DNA of 32,468 nucleotides, taken from positions 31,414 through 63,881 of the forward strand of contig DYJF01000001.1 of the NCBI GenBank assembly GCA_020723205.1, read 5' to 3'. A model generated the notes under the pieces. The model was given only the letters and a program-made list of their open reading frames with translations. It was not told the origin of the DNA and did not search any database. Position numbers and translations under genes: made by a program. Shown piece after piece: positions 22,624-29,467 of this stretch. The stretch's first letter is position 1. Every line of letters starts with the position of its first letter. The DNA comes from Bdellovibrio sp. GTDB lineage: Bacteria > UBA10199 > 2-02-FULL-44-16 > DYJF01.

Positions 22624-23781
22624 TTATTTAGCCAGCTCCACCGCTTTTTCAGCCGCATGGACCAGATCGTCGACCGAAACTATGTTCAGGCCGGATCCCT
22701 TGAGGATATCTCTCCCCTGCCCGACGTTTGTCCCCTGCAGACGCACGACAAGCGGCACTTTGACGCCAAGCTCCTTCGTCGCCGCGACTACCCCTTCGGC
22801 TATGACGTCGCATTTCATTATGCCGCCGAAGATATTGACGAGGATCGATCTCACCTTCGGGTCGCGGAGGATGATCTTGAACGCCTCTGCAACGTTCTCC
22901 TTCGTCGCGGAGCCGCCGACATCCAGAAAGTTGGCCGGTTCACCGCCGCCCAGTTTAATGATATCCATCGTGGCCATGGCAAGGCCGGCCCCGTTCACCA
23001 TGCAGCCGATCGTACCGCTCAAACTGACGTAATTGAGATCGAACTTTTTCGCTTCCGCCTCGGATGCATCCTCTTCCGACTCGTCCCTCAACTCTTCAAG
23101 TCCCTTATGGCGATAAAGGGCGTTGTCGTCCAGATCGATCTTCGCGTCGAGCGCCGCGAACTTCTGATCCTTCGTCAGAACCAGCGGATTGATCTCGACC
23201 AAAGAGGCGTCGTTCTCCGCATAGGCGCGATATGCAAAAGAGACGAGAGCAGAGAACTGGTTCACGATCTTGGGATCGAGTCCCAAAGCAAAAGCGAGCT
23301 CCCTCCCCTGATACCCCTGAAATCCGACCGCCGGATCGACGGCGCTCCTGATGATCTTTTCCGGAGCGGACGCCGCCACCTGCTCTATCTCCATACCGCC
23401 CGCGGCCGAAGCTATGACGACTGGACGCCCTTTCGACCGGTCCAGTGTGATCGCGAGATAGAGCTCGCGGTCTATTTCGGATGTCCTTTCCACAAGGACG
23501 CGGCCGACCTTCTTTCCCATGGGGCCGGTCTGCGCGGTTACGAGAGTCATGCCGAGGATGGCCTTCGCGTGTTTGCGCGCCTCCTCCGCATCCTTGGCGA
23601 CCTTGATACCGCCCCCCTTGCCGCGCCCGCCTGCGTGTATCTGCGCCTTCACAACGACGGAGGAGCCCAGCTCCTCCGCGATGCCAGCCGCCTCCTCAAC
23701 TTCGAACGCGACACGGCCTTCGGGAACGGGGACCCCGTATCTCTTCAGCAGTTCTTTGGCCTGATATTCGTGTAATTTCAT
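22624..23781 (-). CDS. sucC: Succinyl-CoA synthetase subunit beta
   Basis: The 385-residue ATP-grasp protein starts [20 protein letters not shown]. It carries the nucleotide-binding loop [16 protein letters not shown], metal-site NPLVLTKD, and the C-terminal CoA-ligase part with [18 protein letters not shown] and [17 protein letters not shown]. It is the partner of sucD, 3 bases downstream. No Shine-Dalgarno sequence is visible before the ATG: the upstream spacer is an AT-rich interspersed sequence, so translation may rely on coupling or an unstructured leader. Confidence 0.97.
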   Translation of the reverse strand: MKLHEYQAKELLKRYGVPVPEGRVAFEVEEAAGIAEELGSSVVVKAQIHAGGRGKGGGIKVAKDAEEARKHAKAILGMTLVTAQTGPMGKKVGRVLVERTSEIDRELYLAITLDRSKGRPVVIASAAGGMEIEQVAASAPEKIIRSAVDPAVGFQGYQGRELAFALGLDPKIVNQFSALVSFAYRAYAENDASLVEINPLVLTKDQKFAALDAKIDLDDNALYRHKGLEELRDESEEDASEAEAKKFDLNYVSLSGTIGCMVNGAGLAMATMDIIKLGGGEPANFLDVGGSATKENVAEAFKIILRDPKVRSILVNIFGGIMKCDVIAEGVVAATKELGVKVPLVVRLQGTNVGQGRDILKGSGLNIVSVDDLVHAAEKAVELAK

Positions 23782-23786
23782 AAAGA

Positions 23787-23889
23787 CAAATTCAAAATCC
23801 TAATACCTAAATCCTAAACAAATCCAAAATTCAAATATCAAAATTCACAACTCTCGGTTCTGAACATTGGAATTTTTCATTTGTAGAAT
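23787..23889. repeat. AT-rich interspersed spacer between sdhB and sucC
   Basis: About 100 bases of low-GC sequence are built from variations of AAATTC, AAATCC and AATCCTAA (for example AAATTCAAAATCCTAATACC and AATCCAAAATTCAAATATC). The composition is sharply different from the flanking genes. It contains no ORF, no palindrome and no clear promoter. It looks like a dispersed repeat inserted within the operon; only one copy is seen in this window. Confidence 0.5.
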
Positions 23890-24630
23890 TTATCTCAAAA
23901 ATTTCCTGATCATGTGTATCGTCGTGTCCCATCCGAGCCGCGCGATCGCCTCGGTGAGGGGGATGTTCTTGGGACACGCTTTTTCGCAGTTCTGCGCGTT
24001 GCTGCAGTCGCCAAGGCCGCCGACTCCCATGAGAGCGTCGAGGCGCTTTTCCTTCTCGAGCGCGCCGATCGGATGCGTGTTGAACATGAACGCCTGTCCC
24101 ATCACGAACGCGCCCATGAAAGGGGACCTTGAGTTGTACTGCGGACAGGCCTCGCAGCAGCATCCGCAGACCATGCATCTGGAGAAGTGATAGGCCTTCT
24201 GTTGATCGGCCGGCGCCATGCGCGGGCCCGGACCCAGATCGAAATAGCCGTCGACCGTCACCCATGCGCCCGCTTCCTTGAGCGCCTCGAACATCTTGGA
24301 GCGGTCCACGCGCAGGTCGCGAACGACCGGAAACTTCGTCATCGGCTCAAGGGTTATCGGCTGCTCCAGCTGGTCGACAAGCGCGCTGCACGATTGCCTG
24401 ACCTTGCCGTTCACGATCATCGTGCACGAACCGCAGACCTCTTCGAGGCAGGAGCACTCCCAGACGACGGGAGTCGTGGGCAGCCCCTCGACGGTCACGG
24501 GATCGTTCTGGATCGCCTGCAGGCACATCACGACGTTCATCTTGGGCCCGTAGGGAACCGCAAACTCTTCCCAATAGGGCAGCTCGTCGGGCCCGTCCTG
24601 ACGCTTTATTTTTAATCTGATCTCGTCCAT
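23890..24630 (-). CDS. sdhB: Succinate dehydrogenase iron-sulfur subunit
   Basis: The 246-residue protein has three cluster-binding groups. CSCLEEVCGSC with a later cysteine (SCSAL) binds [2Fe-2S]. CMVCGCCCEACP and CSNAQNCEKACP supply the ligands for the [4Fe-4S] and [3Fe-4S] clusters. It carries electrons from SdhA to the diheme cytochrome. The sequence resembles the Bacillus-type enzyme. No ribosome site lies close to the ATG; the nearest purine run (AAAGGAGGGG), about 16 bases upstream, belongs to the palindromic repeat between sdhA and sdhB. Confidence 0.95.
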   Translation of the reverse strand: MDEIRLKIKRQDGPDELPYWEEFAVPYGPKMNVVMCLQAIQNDPVTVEGLPTTPVVWECSCLEEVCGSCTMIVNGKVRQSCSALVDQLEQPITLEPMTKFPVVRDLRVDRSKMFEALKEAGAWVTVDGYFDLGPGPRMAPADQQKAYHFSRCMVCGCCCEACPQYNSRSPFMGAFVMGQAFMFNTHPIGALEKEKRLDALMGVGGLGDCSNAQNCEKACPKNIPLTEAIARLGWDTTIHMIRKFLR

Positions 24631-24641
24631 AAGAGCTGCCG

Positions 24642-24718
24642 TTCCCCTCCTTTGTAAGGAGGGGTTAGGGGAGGTAGATCTACCCCACCCTCACCCTCCC
24701 CTTACAAAGGGGAGGAAA
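24642..24718. repeat. Composite palindromic repeat (CCCCTTTGTAAGGGG family), copy 4
   Basis: This is a full element between sdhA and sdhB. The left arm TTCCCCTCCTTTGTAAGGAG and right arm CTCCCCTTACAAAGGGGAGG surround a centre GTAGATCTAC. Copy 2 has the same TAGATCTA centre, which defines a roughly 75-base palindromic unit. It begins 1-2 bases beyond the sdhA stop codon. Confidence 0.85.
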
Positions 24719-24719
24719 A

Positions 24720-26468
24720 CTAATGGGCTACATCGTATCTCCTCGCCACCGGTTTGATATCCAGGATCTCCACCTTCTCGCTGTAATCGAACTTAGGCCC
24801 TTCAGGGGAGTACTCGCATTTCGTCACGCACAGCCATTTTTCGTCGTCGCGTTTGGGCGTCTCCGGCTTATAATGGGAGCCCCTGCTCTCCTCGCGGCCC
24901 AGCGCGCCCAGCACGATAAGACGCGCAAGATCGAACTGGTTCTCGAGCGTCCTCATGAAAAAGATCTCGTCGTTGGCGAACCCGCCGGTGTCGCTGATCT
25001 TGGAGCGGGCGAACCTCTCTTTAATCTCCGATATCTTCGCGTCGAGCTCTTTTAAGTTCTTGTTGAACCTCACTATCGTCGCATGGTCGGTGAGCCATTT
25101 CGAAAGTTCCTGCTTCAAGAGGTGAGGGTTCTCCGGCCCGTCCATGCCTATGAATTTTTTGTTGATGTCGTCCTGCCGGCCCTTCTCTTCCTCGAGCAGG
25201 GAAGCGGGGAGCGCATCCGCCGTCTTGGTGAGCCCCTTTGCGTACTCGACCGCAGCGGGGCCGGCGACCGTCCCGCTGTAGATCGCCGACAGTAGCGAAT
25301 TGGCTCCCAAGCGGTTCGCGCCGTGATACTGGTAATCGCACTCGCCGGCCGCAAAGAGCCCCTTCATGCTTGTCCGATGGTCGCCGTCCACCCAGATGCC
25401 GCCCATCGAATAGTGCACGGCGGGAAAGACCTTCATCGGAACTTTTCTGGGATCGTCGCCCACGAACTTCTCGTACAGCTCCAAGATGCCTTCAAGCCGT
25501 TCGGCGAGCGCCTCGTGATCGAGATGAGTGAGATCGAGATACACAATATCCTCGCCGTCCACGCCCAGCTTCATCTCTTTGACGACCTTCCAGATGGCGC
25601 GCGCGGCGATATCTCTGGGCACCGTGTTGCCGTATGCGGGATACCACTCCTCCAGAAAATACCACGGTTTGCCGTCCCTTGGCACCCACACCCTTCCGCC
25701 CTCGCCCCTCGCAGCTTCGCTTATGAGCCGGCACTTGTCGGTGCCCGGGATCGCCGTCGGATGGAACTGGACGAACTCGGGGTTCGCAAAGAAAGCGCCG
25801 CGCTTGTAGACCTCGGTCGCGGCGTAACCGGTGCAGTGTGTCGAGTTGGTGCAGGTCCCGTAGACGTGATTGAAACCGCCCGTGCACATTATGACCGCGT
25901 CAGCGGCGAAAGCGCGCGTCTCCATTGTGTCCTTGTCTGTCGCTGTGATGCCGCGACAAACTCCCTCTCCGTCGATCATAAGCGACGCGAATTCGAAGTT
26001 CTCGAACTTTCTGACAGCGCCCGCCGCTTCATGCCGTCTGATCTGCTCGTCCAGCGCGTACATCAGCTGCTGGCCCGTCGTTGCGCCCGAAAAACACGTG
26101 CGGCGCTTTTTCACGCCGCCGAAGAGGCGCAGGTCCAAAAGCCCCTCCTTCGTGCGGTTGAACATGACGCCCATGCGGTCGAACATGTAAATGAGGCCGG
26201 GCGCCGCGACGCACATCTTCTTCACGACACTCTGGTGCGCAAGAAAATCTCCGCCGTAGACGGTGTCGTACGTGTGGGCCTCTACCGAGTCACCCTCTCC
26301 CTTGGTGTTTAAGGCCGCGTTGATTCCGCCCTGCGCGCAGACCGAATGCGAGCGGCGCACGGGAACAACCGAAAAGATGGAGACGTCCGCTCCTTTTTCG
26401 GCGGCCTTGAGCGCGGACATGAGCCCCGACAGCCCCCCGCCGACCACTATGATCCTAGGTTTCGCCAT
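24720..26468 (-). CDS. sdhA: Succinate dehydrogenase/fumarate reductase flavoprotein subunit
   Basis: The 582-residue FAD enzyme has the dinucleotide motif VVGGGLSGLMSALKAAEKG at its start. The presumed covalent FAD histidine is His41 in RRSHSVCAQGG. Further motifs are VQFHPTAIPG, ISEAARGEGGRVWV (catalytic Arg region) and GLFAAGECDYQYHGANRLGANSLL. Length and sequence fit the Bacillus/Wolinella-type (type B) enzymes. It oxidises succinate to fumarate, or runs in reverse with a low-potential quinol. It lies between sdhC upstream, separated by a palindromic repeat, and sdhB downstream. Confidence 0.96.
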   Translation of the reverse strand: MAKPRIIVVGGGLSGLMSALKAAEKGADVSIFSVVPVRRSHSVCAQGGINAALNTKGEGDSVEAHTYDTVYGGDFLAHQSVVKKMCVAAPGLIYMFDRMGVMFNRTKEGLLDLRLFGGVKKRRTCFSGATTGQQLMYALDEQIRRHEAAGAVRKFENFEFASLMIDGEGVCRGITATDKDTMETRAFAADAVIMCTGGFNHVYGTCTNSTHCTGYAATEVYKRGAFFANPEFVQFHPTAIPGTDKCRLISEAARGEGGRVWVPRDGKPWYFLEEWYPAYGNTVPRDIAARAIWKVVKEMKLGVDGEDIVYLDLTHLDHEALAERLEGILELYEKFVGDDPRKVPMKVFPAVHYSMGGIWVDGDHRTSMKGLFAAGECDYQYHGANRLGANSLLSAIYSGTVAGPAAVEYAKGLTKTADALPASLLEEEKGRQDDINKKFIGMDGPENPHLLKQELSKWLTDHATIVRFNKNLKELDAKISEIKERFARSKISDTGGFANDEIFFMRTLENQFDLARLIVLGALGREESRGSHYKPETPKRDDEKWLCVTKCEYSPEGPKFDYSEKVEILDIKPVARRYDVAH

Positions 26469-26475
26469 ATTCCCA

Positions 26476-26539
26476 CCGTTCGTGCCAAGCCGTGTCGAAG
26501 CGCGAACCGTTCACCCTTCGACAAGCTCAGATCGAACGG
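26476..26539. repeat. Palindromic CTTCGACAAGCTCAG-type repeat between sdhC and sdhA
   Basis: The left arm CCGTTCGTGCCAAGCCGTG is mirrored by the right arm CTTCGACAAGCTCAGATCG, with both outer ends CCGTTCG/CGAACGG. The element occupies most of the sdhC-sdhA spacer. A related copy lies inside the YkgJ-like gene at 29084-29153. Confidence 0.75.
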
Positions 26540-26546
26540 TAAAGAG

Positions 26547-27164
26547 TTATCCTGTGAACGCCAATAATATCCTCAAGCCCCACGCTCCCATAAAAAACGT
26601 TATAACCCATGTCGCCATCGTCATCGCGAGCTGGGACTTTTTGCTAGCCGTTACCCCCCACGTCATCATCGCGGTTGCAAATCCGTTCGCGAGATGGAAG
26701 ACCGCGCTCATGATGCCAACGATATAGAACGCCTTGACCCACGCCGGTCCGAAATGCTGCTGCATGTACGCGAATGTCACGTGCTTTCCAGTGAAAAAGG
26801 CGTGCAGACGGGTGTTCCAGACATGCCACACGACGAAGGCAAGCGCCGTAAAACCCGTGACCCTCTGCAGGATATACATCCAGTTACGATAGTACGTGTA
26901 AGGCACGAGGTTCACGGAACCCCTGTAGATGATTATGAGGCCTAAGAGCGTATGGACGAGAAGAGGGACGGCGATCAGGCCTATCTCCATGAATGCGATG
27001 AGCGGAAAGCCCTGCGAGGCGCCGACGAACAGATTGAACGTCTCCGCCCCGCCGAAGACGAAGGAATTGAACGTGAAGTGAACAACAAGAAACGCGCCGA
27101 GCGGAAATATCCCGAATAGAGATTGCAATCTTTTGAGGAGAAAATAATCGTAGCGGCCCGCCAT
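26547..27164 (-). CDS. sdhC: Succinate dehydrogenase cytochrome b558 subunit (type B, diheme)
   Basis: The 205-residue membrane protein has five predicted helices. Four histidines, His29 (LVVHFTF), His71 (LLVHTLL), His114 (VVWHVWN) and His157 (AVFHLAN), match in spacing the four heme ligands of Bacillus subtilis SdhC (28, 70, 113, 155), so two b hemes are expected. It anchors SdhAB and exchanges electrons with menaquinone; no separate SdhD is needed or present. It is the first gene of the sdhCAB-sucCD-DUF192 operon, with a good promoter and an inverted repeat just upstream. A GGGGGAG purine run lies only 2 bases before the ATG, an unusually tight spacing. Confidence 0.93.
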   Translation of the reverse strand: MAGRYDYFLLKRLQSLFGIFPLGAFLVVHFTFNSFVFGGAETFNLFVGASQGFPLIAFMEIGLIAVPLLVHTLLGLIIIYRGSVNLVPYTYYRNWMYILQRVTGFTALAFVVWHVWNTRLHAFFTGKHVTFAYMQQHFGPAWVKAFYIVGIMSAVFHLANGFATAMMTWGVTASKKSQLAMTMATWVITFFMGAWGLRILLAFTG

Positions 27165-27181
27165 CGCTCCCCCAAATTGTC

Positions 27182-27203
27182 ACGTAAACGCGCCAAGTTA
27201 CGT
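27182..27203. promoter_or_regulatory. Inverted repeat (possible operator) in the sdhC leader
   Basis: A perfect ACGTAA-N10-TTACGT palindrome begins at about +1 of the proposed sdh promoter and ends 18 bases before the sdhC ATG. The position is typical of a repressor site that blocks initiation or early elongation. The 6-bp arms and one-turn-plus spacing suit a dimeric regulator. The binding factor is unknown. Confidence 0.5.
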
Positions 27204-27209
27204 CCAATC

Positions 27210-27238
27210 TGTATACAAACGGCTATGGCGGAAGTCAA
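27210..27238 (-). promoter_or_regulatory. Sigma70 promoter of the sdhCAB-sucCD operon
   Basis: On the minus strand TTGACT (27233-27238) and TATACA (27210-27215) are separated by exactly 17 bases. The promoter starts within 6 bases of the pckA stop codon, so the sdh-suc operon is transcribed separately from pckA. The leader is about 40 bases. Confidence 0.78.
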
Positions 27239-27243
27239 TTAAC

Positions 27244-28797
27244 TTATGTTATAGGCCCCGACTCGCGCACCTTGGGCGAGGCCTTCGCGGCGTACTGCTC
27301 GAAATTCTTCTGGAAACGCGCCGCGAGGTCCTTGGCCTTTGCGTCGTAGGCCGCCTTGTCCTTCCACGTGTTGCGCGTGTTGAGAATGTCGCGCGGAACG
27401 TCGGGGCACGCCTCCGGCACGAGTATCCTAAAGACGTTGTCCGGCGAACGCGGCTGATCGTTCAACACGCCGGACAGCGCCGCGTTCAGAAGCTTTCTCG
27501 TAAGATTTATATCCATCCGTTTTCCCACGCCGTACGGGCCGCCGCTCCAGCCGGTGTTCACCATCCAGCAACGGGCCTTGTGCTTCGCCAGACGCTCGCC
27601 CAAAAGGTTCGCGTAGGTAGTGGGATGCAGCGGCAGGAACGGCGAGCCGAAACAGGTGGAGAAAGTCTCCTTCGGTTCCACTATGCCCGCCTCCGTGCCG
27701 GCCACCTTTGCAGTATAACCGGACAGAAAATGATACATCGCCATCTCGGGCGTGAGTTCCGCGATCGGGGGAAGTACGCCGAAGGCGTCGCAGGTGAGAA
27801 ACACGATGTTCTTCGGCTGGCCTCCCATGCCCGGTATCACGCAGTTGGGGATGTATTCCACCGGATAGGTCGCGCGCGTGTTCTCCGTTACGCTCCCGTC
27901 GTCGTAATCGATGGCGCGTGTGGCTTCGTCAACGACGACGTTCTCAAGTACAGAGCCGAAGCGTATCGCGTCCCATATCTGCGGCTCCCTCGTGCGGTCG
28001 AGCTTTATCACCTTCGCGTAGCAACCGCCCTCGAAGTTGAAAATGCCGTTATCGGACCAGCCGTGTTCGTCGTCGCCGATGAGGCGGCGGGACGGATCCG
28101 CGGAGAGCGTGGTCTTTCCCGTGCCCGACAGGCCGAAGAAGAGCGCAGTGTCCCCGTCCTTTCCGACGTTCGCGGAACAGTGCATCGGGAAGACGTTCCG
28201 GCGCGGCATAAGAAAATTCATGACGGAGAAGATCGCTTTTTTTATCTCCCCGCCATAGTGGGATCCGATTATGAGAATGATGTTCCGCTCAAGATCAACG
28301 CCGATGAAGACCTCGGTATCCGTCCTGTCAGTCTTCGGATCGGCCGTGAGCTCGCACGCATTGATGACAGTGAACTGCGGCTCATATGACGCAAATTCCT
28401 TATCTGTCGGCCTCAGGAACAGGGTCTTTGCAAAGAGCGCGTGCCACGCCTTCTCCGCTACGACCCGCACGCTAAGCCGGTATGAAGGGTCGGCACCGGC
28501 GAAGCCGTCCGAAATGAAAATATCTCTCTTTGAAAGATATTCTTTCGCCTTCGAAAGGAGCTTATCGAACGACTCCTGCGATATCGGCCTGTTTACCTTC
28601 CCCCACCAGAGTTCGTCCTTCGTGTTCTTGCTCTCCACCACGAAGCGGTCGGTGGGCGAGCGGCCGGTCCGCGCGCCGGTCCTCACGACAAGCGCGCCGT
28701 TGGCGGCAAGCTTCCCCTCCCCACGGGCGAGCGCTTTCTCAACCAGCTCCGCCACCGAAAGATTTCTGTGAACTTTACCTGAAGTCCGGACGTCCAT
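27244..28797 (-). CDS. pckA: Phosphoenolpyruvate carboxykinase (ATP)
   Basis: The 517-residue protein has the ATP-type signatures: RTGARTGRSPTDRFVV near 39-54, YGGEIKKAIFSVMNF near 181-195, Walker A GLSGTGKTT (222-230) and kinase-2 LIGDDEHGW (239-247). It converts oxaloacetate and ATP to PEP, CO2 and ADP, the entry to gluconeogenesis, or runs in reverse for CO2 fixation and ATP gain in fermenters. AAAGGATG precedes the ATG. The upstream spacer holds an inverted repeat. It is directly followed by the sdh promoter, placing C4-acid metabolism genes together. Confidence 0.97.
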   Translation of the reverse strand: MDVRTSGKVHRNLSVAELVEKALARGEGKLAANGALVVRTGARTGRSPTDRFVVESKNTKDELWWGKVNRPISQESFDKLLSKAKEYLSKRDIFISDGFAGADPSYRLSVRVVAEKAWHALFAKTLFLRPTDKEFASYEPQFTVINACELTADPKTDRTDTEVFIGVDLERNIILIIGSHYGGEIKKAIFSVMNFLMPRRNVFPMHCSANVGKDGDTALFFGLSGTGKTTLSADPSRRLIGDDEHGWSDNGIFNFEGGCYAKVIKLDRTREPQIWDAIRFGSVLENVVVDEATRAIDYDDGSVTENTRATYPVEYIPNCVIPGMGGQPKNIVFLTCDAFGVLPPIAELTPEMAMYHFLSGYTAKVAGTEAGIVEPKETFSTCFGSPFLPLHPTTYANLLGERLAKHKARCWMVNTGWSGGPYGVGKRMDINLTRKLLNAALSGVLNDQPRSPDNVFRILVPEACPDVPRDILNTRNTWKDKAAYDAKAKDLAARFQKNFEQYAAKASPKVRESGPIT

Positions 28798-28821
28798 TTT
28801 TCATCCTTTCATTTTTAAATT

Positions 28822-28908
28822 CCGCCGCGGAGACGCAGAGAAAACAAATATTTTTTTAAAACAAAAGGATTTTTTGTATTTCTCTGTGTCTCTGCGCCTC
28901 TGCGGCAG
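28822..28908. repeat. Inverted CTCTGCGTCTC-type interspersed repeat upstream of pckA
   Basis: The arms GCCGCGGAGACGCAGAGAAA and TTTCTCTGTGTCTCTGCGCC (continuing to CTCTGCGGCAG) are inverted around an AT-rich centre of about 35 bases (ATATTTTTTTAAAACAAAAGG). Similar CTCTGCG-CTCTGCGG repeats are scattered in many bacterial genomes, as I recall. The element fills the gap between the YkgJ-like gene and pckA, so any pckA promoter must lie in or next to it. Confidence 0.7.
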
Positions 28909-28913
28909 ATTTT

Positions 28914-29459
28914 CTATAATGATTTGCGCTTTTGTTCAAGTACTTCGTCGAACGCGGGTTTACCGTCGCGGCGCACGAATTTGAAGCCGCAATCGGGATG
29001 CGTCTTCGGATGTCCGTAGAGGCGCTGACGCGGATAGAACCTGCAAATGCGGTGACGAAAATGATAGACACGACAACTTACGGCCCGTTCACCCTGAGCG
29101 GGCAATGTTCGTCCTTCGTCAAGCTCAGGACGAACGGAGTGCGAGTCGAAGGGTTCCACGAGATATCTGCACGTATAAACCAACAGCTTTCCCTCGCGCC
29201 CCTGATACTGAAAATTGAACAGAACCTTGTGCCACCTGCTCAAGAAATCGGCGAAACGACCGTTCTTCGCGATGTAATCCGGCATCTCGAGAGCCAAAAG
29301 CTGGCAGCACCGTCCGCACCGCTTGCACGCGCCGACACGGACATATTCCGTCCTATTCCGGACGCCTATGAGCCAGTCGGCCGCGGTCTCCATTGAATAG
29401 AAAAGAAAACCGATGCAGAACGCGAGCGCCCGGACGGAAAATAGAAGTATCGCGGCCAT
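28914..29459 (-). CDS. YkgJ-family cysteine-cluster protein with N-terminal hydrophobic segment
   Basis: The 181-residue protein has a hydrophobic start (ILLFSVRALAFCIGFLFYSM). The cysteine cluster typical of YkgJ/UPF0153 proteins follows: CKRCGRCC (45-52), CRYL near 97, SCRVYHFRHRICRFYP (128-143) and PDCGF near 156. The family is thought to bind Zn or an Fe-S cluster; the function is unknown. Between CRYL and SCRVY about 24 residues (PFDSHSVRPELDEGRTLPAQ...) are encoded by an interspersed palindromic repeat, where relatives have only a short turn. It starts 8 bases after lon without a ribosome site, so it may be coupled to lon or start at Met23 (29393). Confidence 0.75.
   Translation of the reverse strand: MAAILLFSVRALAFCIGFLFYSMETAADWLIGVRNRTEYVRVGACKRCGRCCQLLALEMPDYIAKNGRFADFLSRWHKVLFNFQYQGREGKLLVYTCRYLVEPFDSHSVRPELDEGRTLPAQGERAVSCRVYHFRHRICRFYPRQRLYGHPKTHPDCGFKFVRRDGKPAFDEVLEQKRKSL
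29084..29153. repeat. CTTCGACAAGCTCAG-type repeat inserted in frame in the YkgJ-like gene
   Basis: The inner palindrome GTTCGTCCT/AGGACGAAC (29107-29115, 29127-29135) surrounds TCGTCAAGCTC, and the flanks CCCGTTCACCCTGAGCGGG and GCGAGTCGAAGGG complete the element. It carries about 70 bases and keeps the reading frame open. It is related to the intergenic copy at 26476-26539. Confidence 0.75.
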
Positions 29460-29467
29460 TTGACCCG

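Noticed and set aside
22192-23775. 527-residue plus-strand ORF
   Set aside because: It lies wholly antisense to sucD and sucC, is rich in Arg/His/Leu with no recognisable domain, and has no ribosome site; it is a GC-codon shadow.
25323-26312. 329-residue plus-strand ORF
   Set aside because: It is antisense to sdhA, with no domain and no ribosome site.
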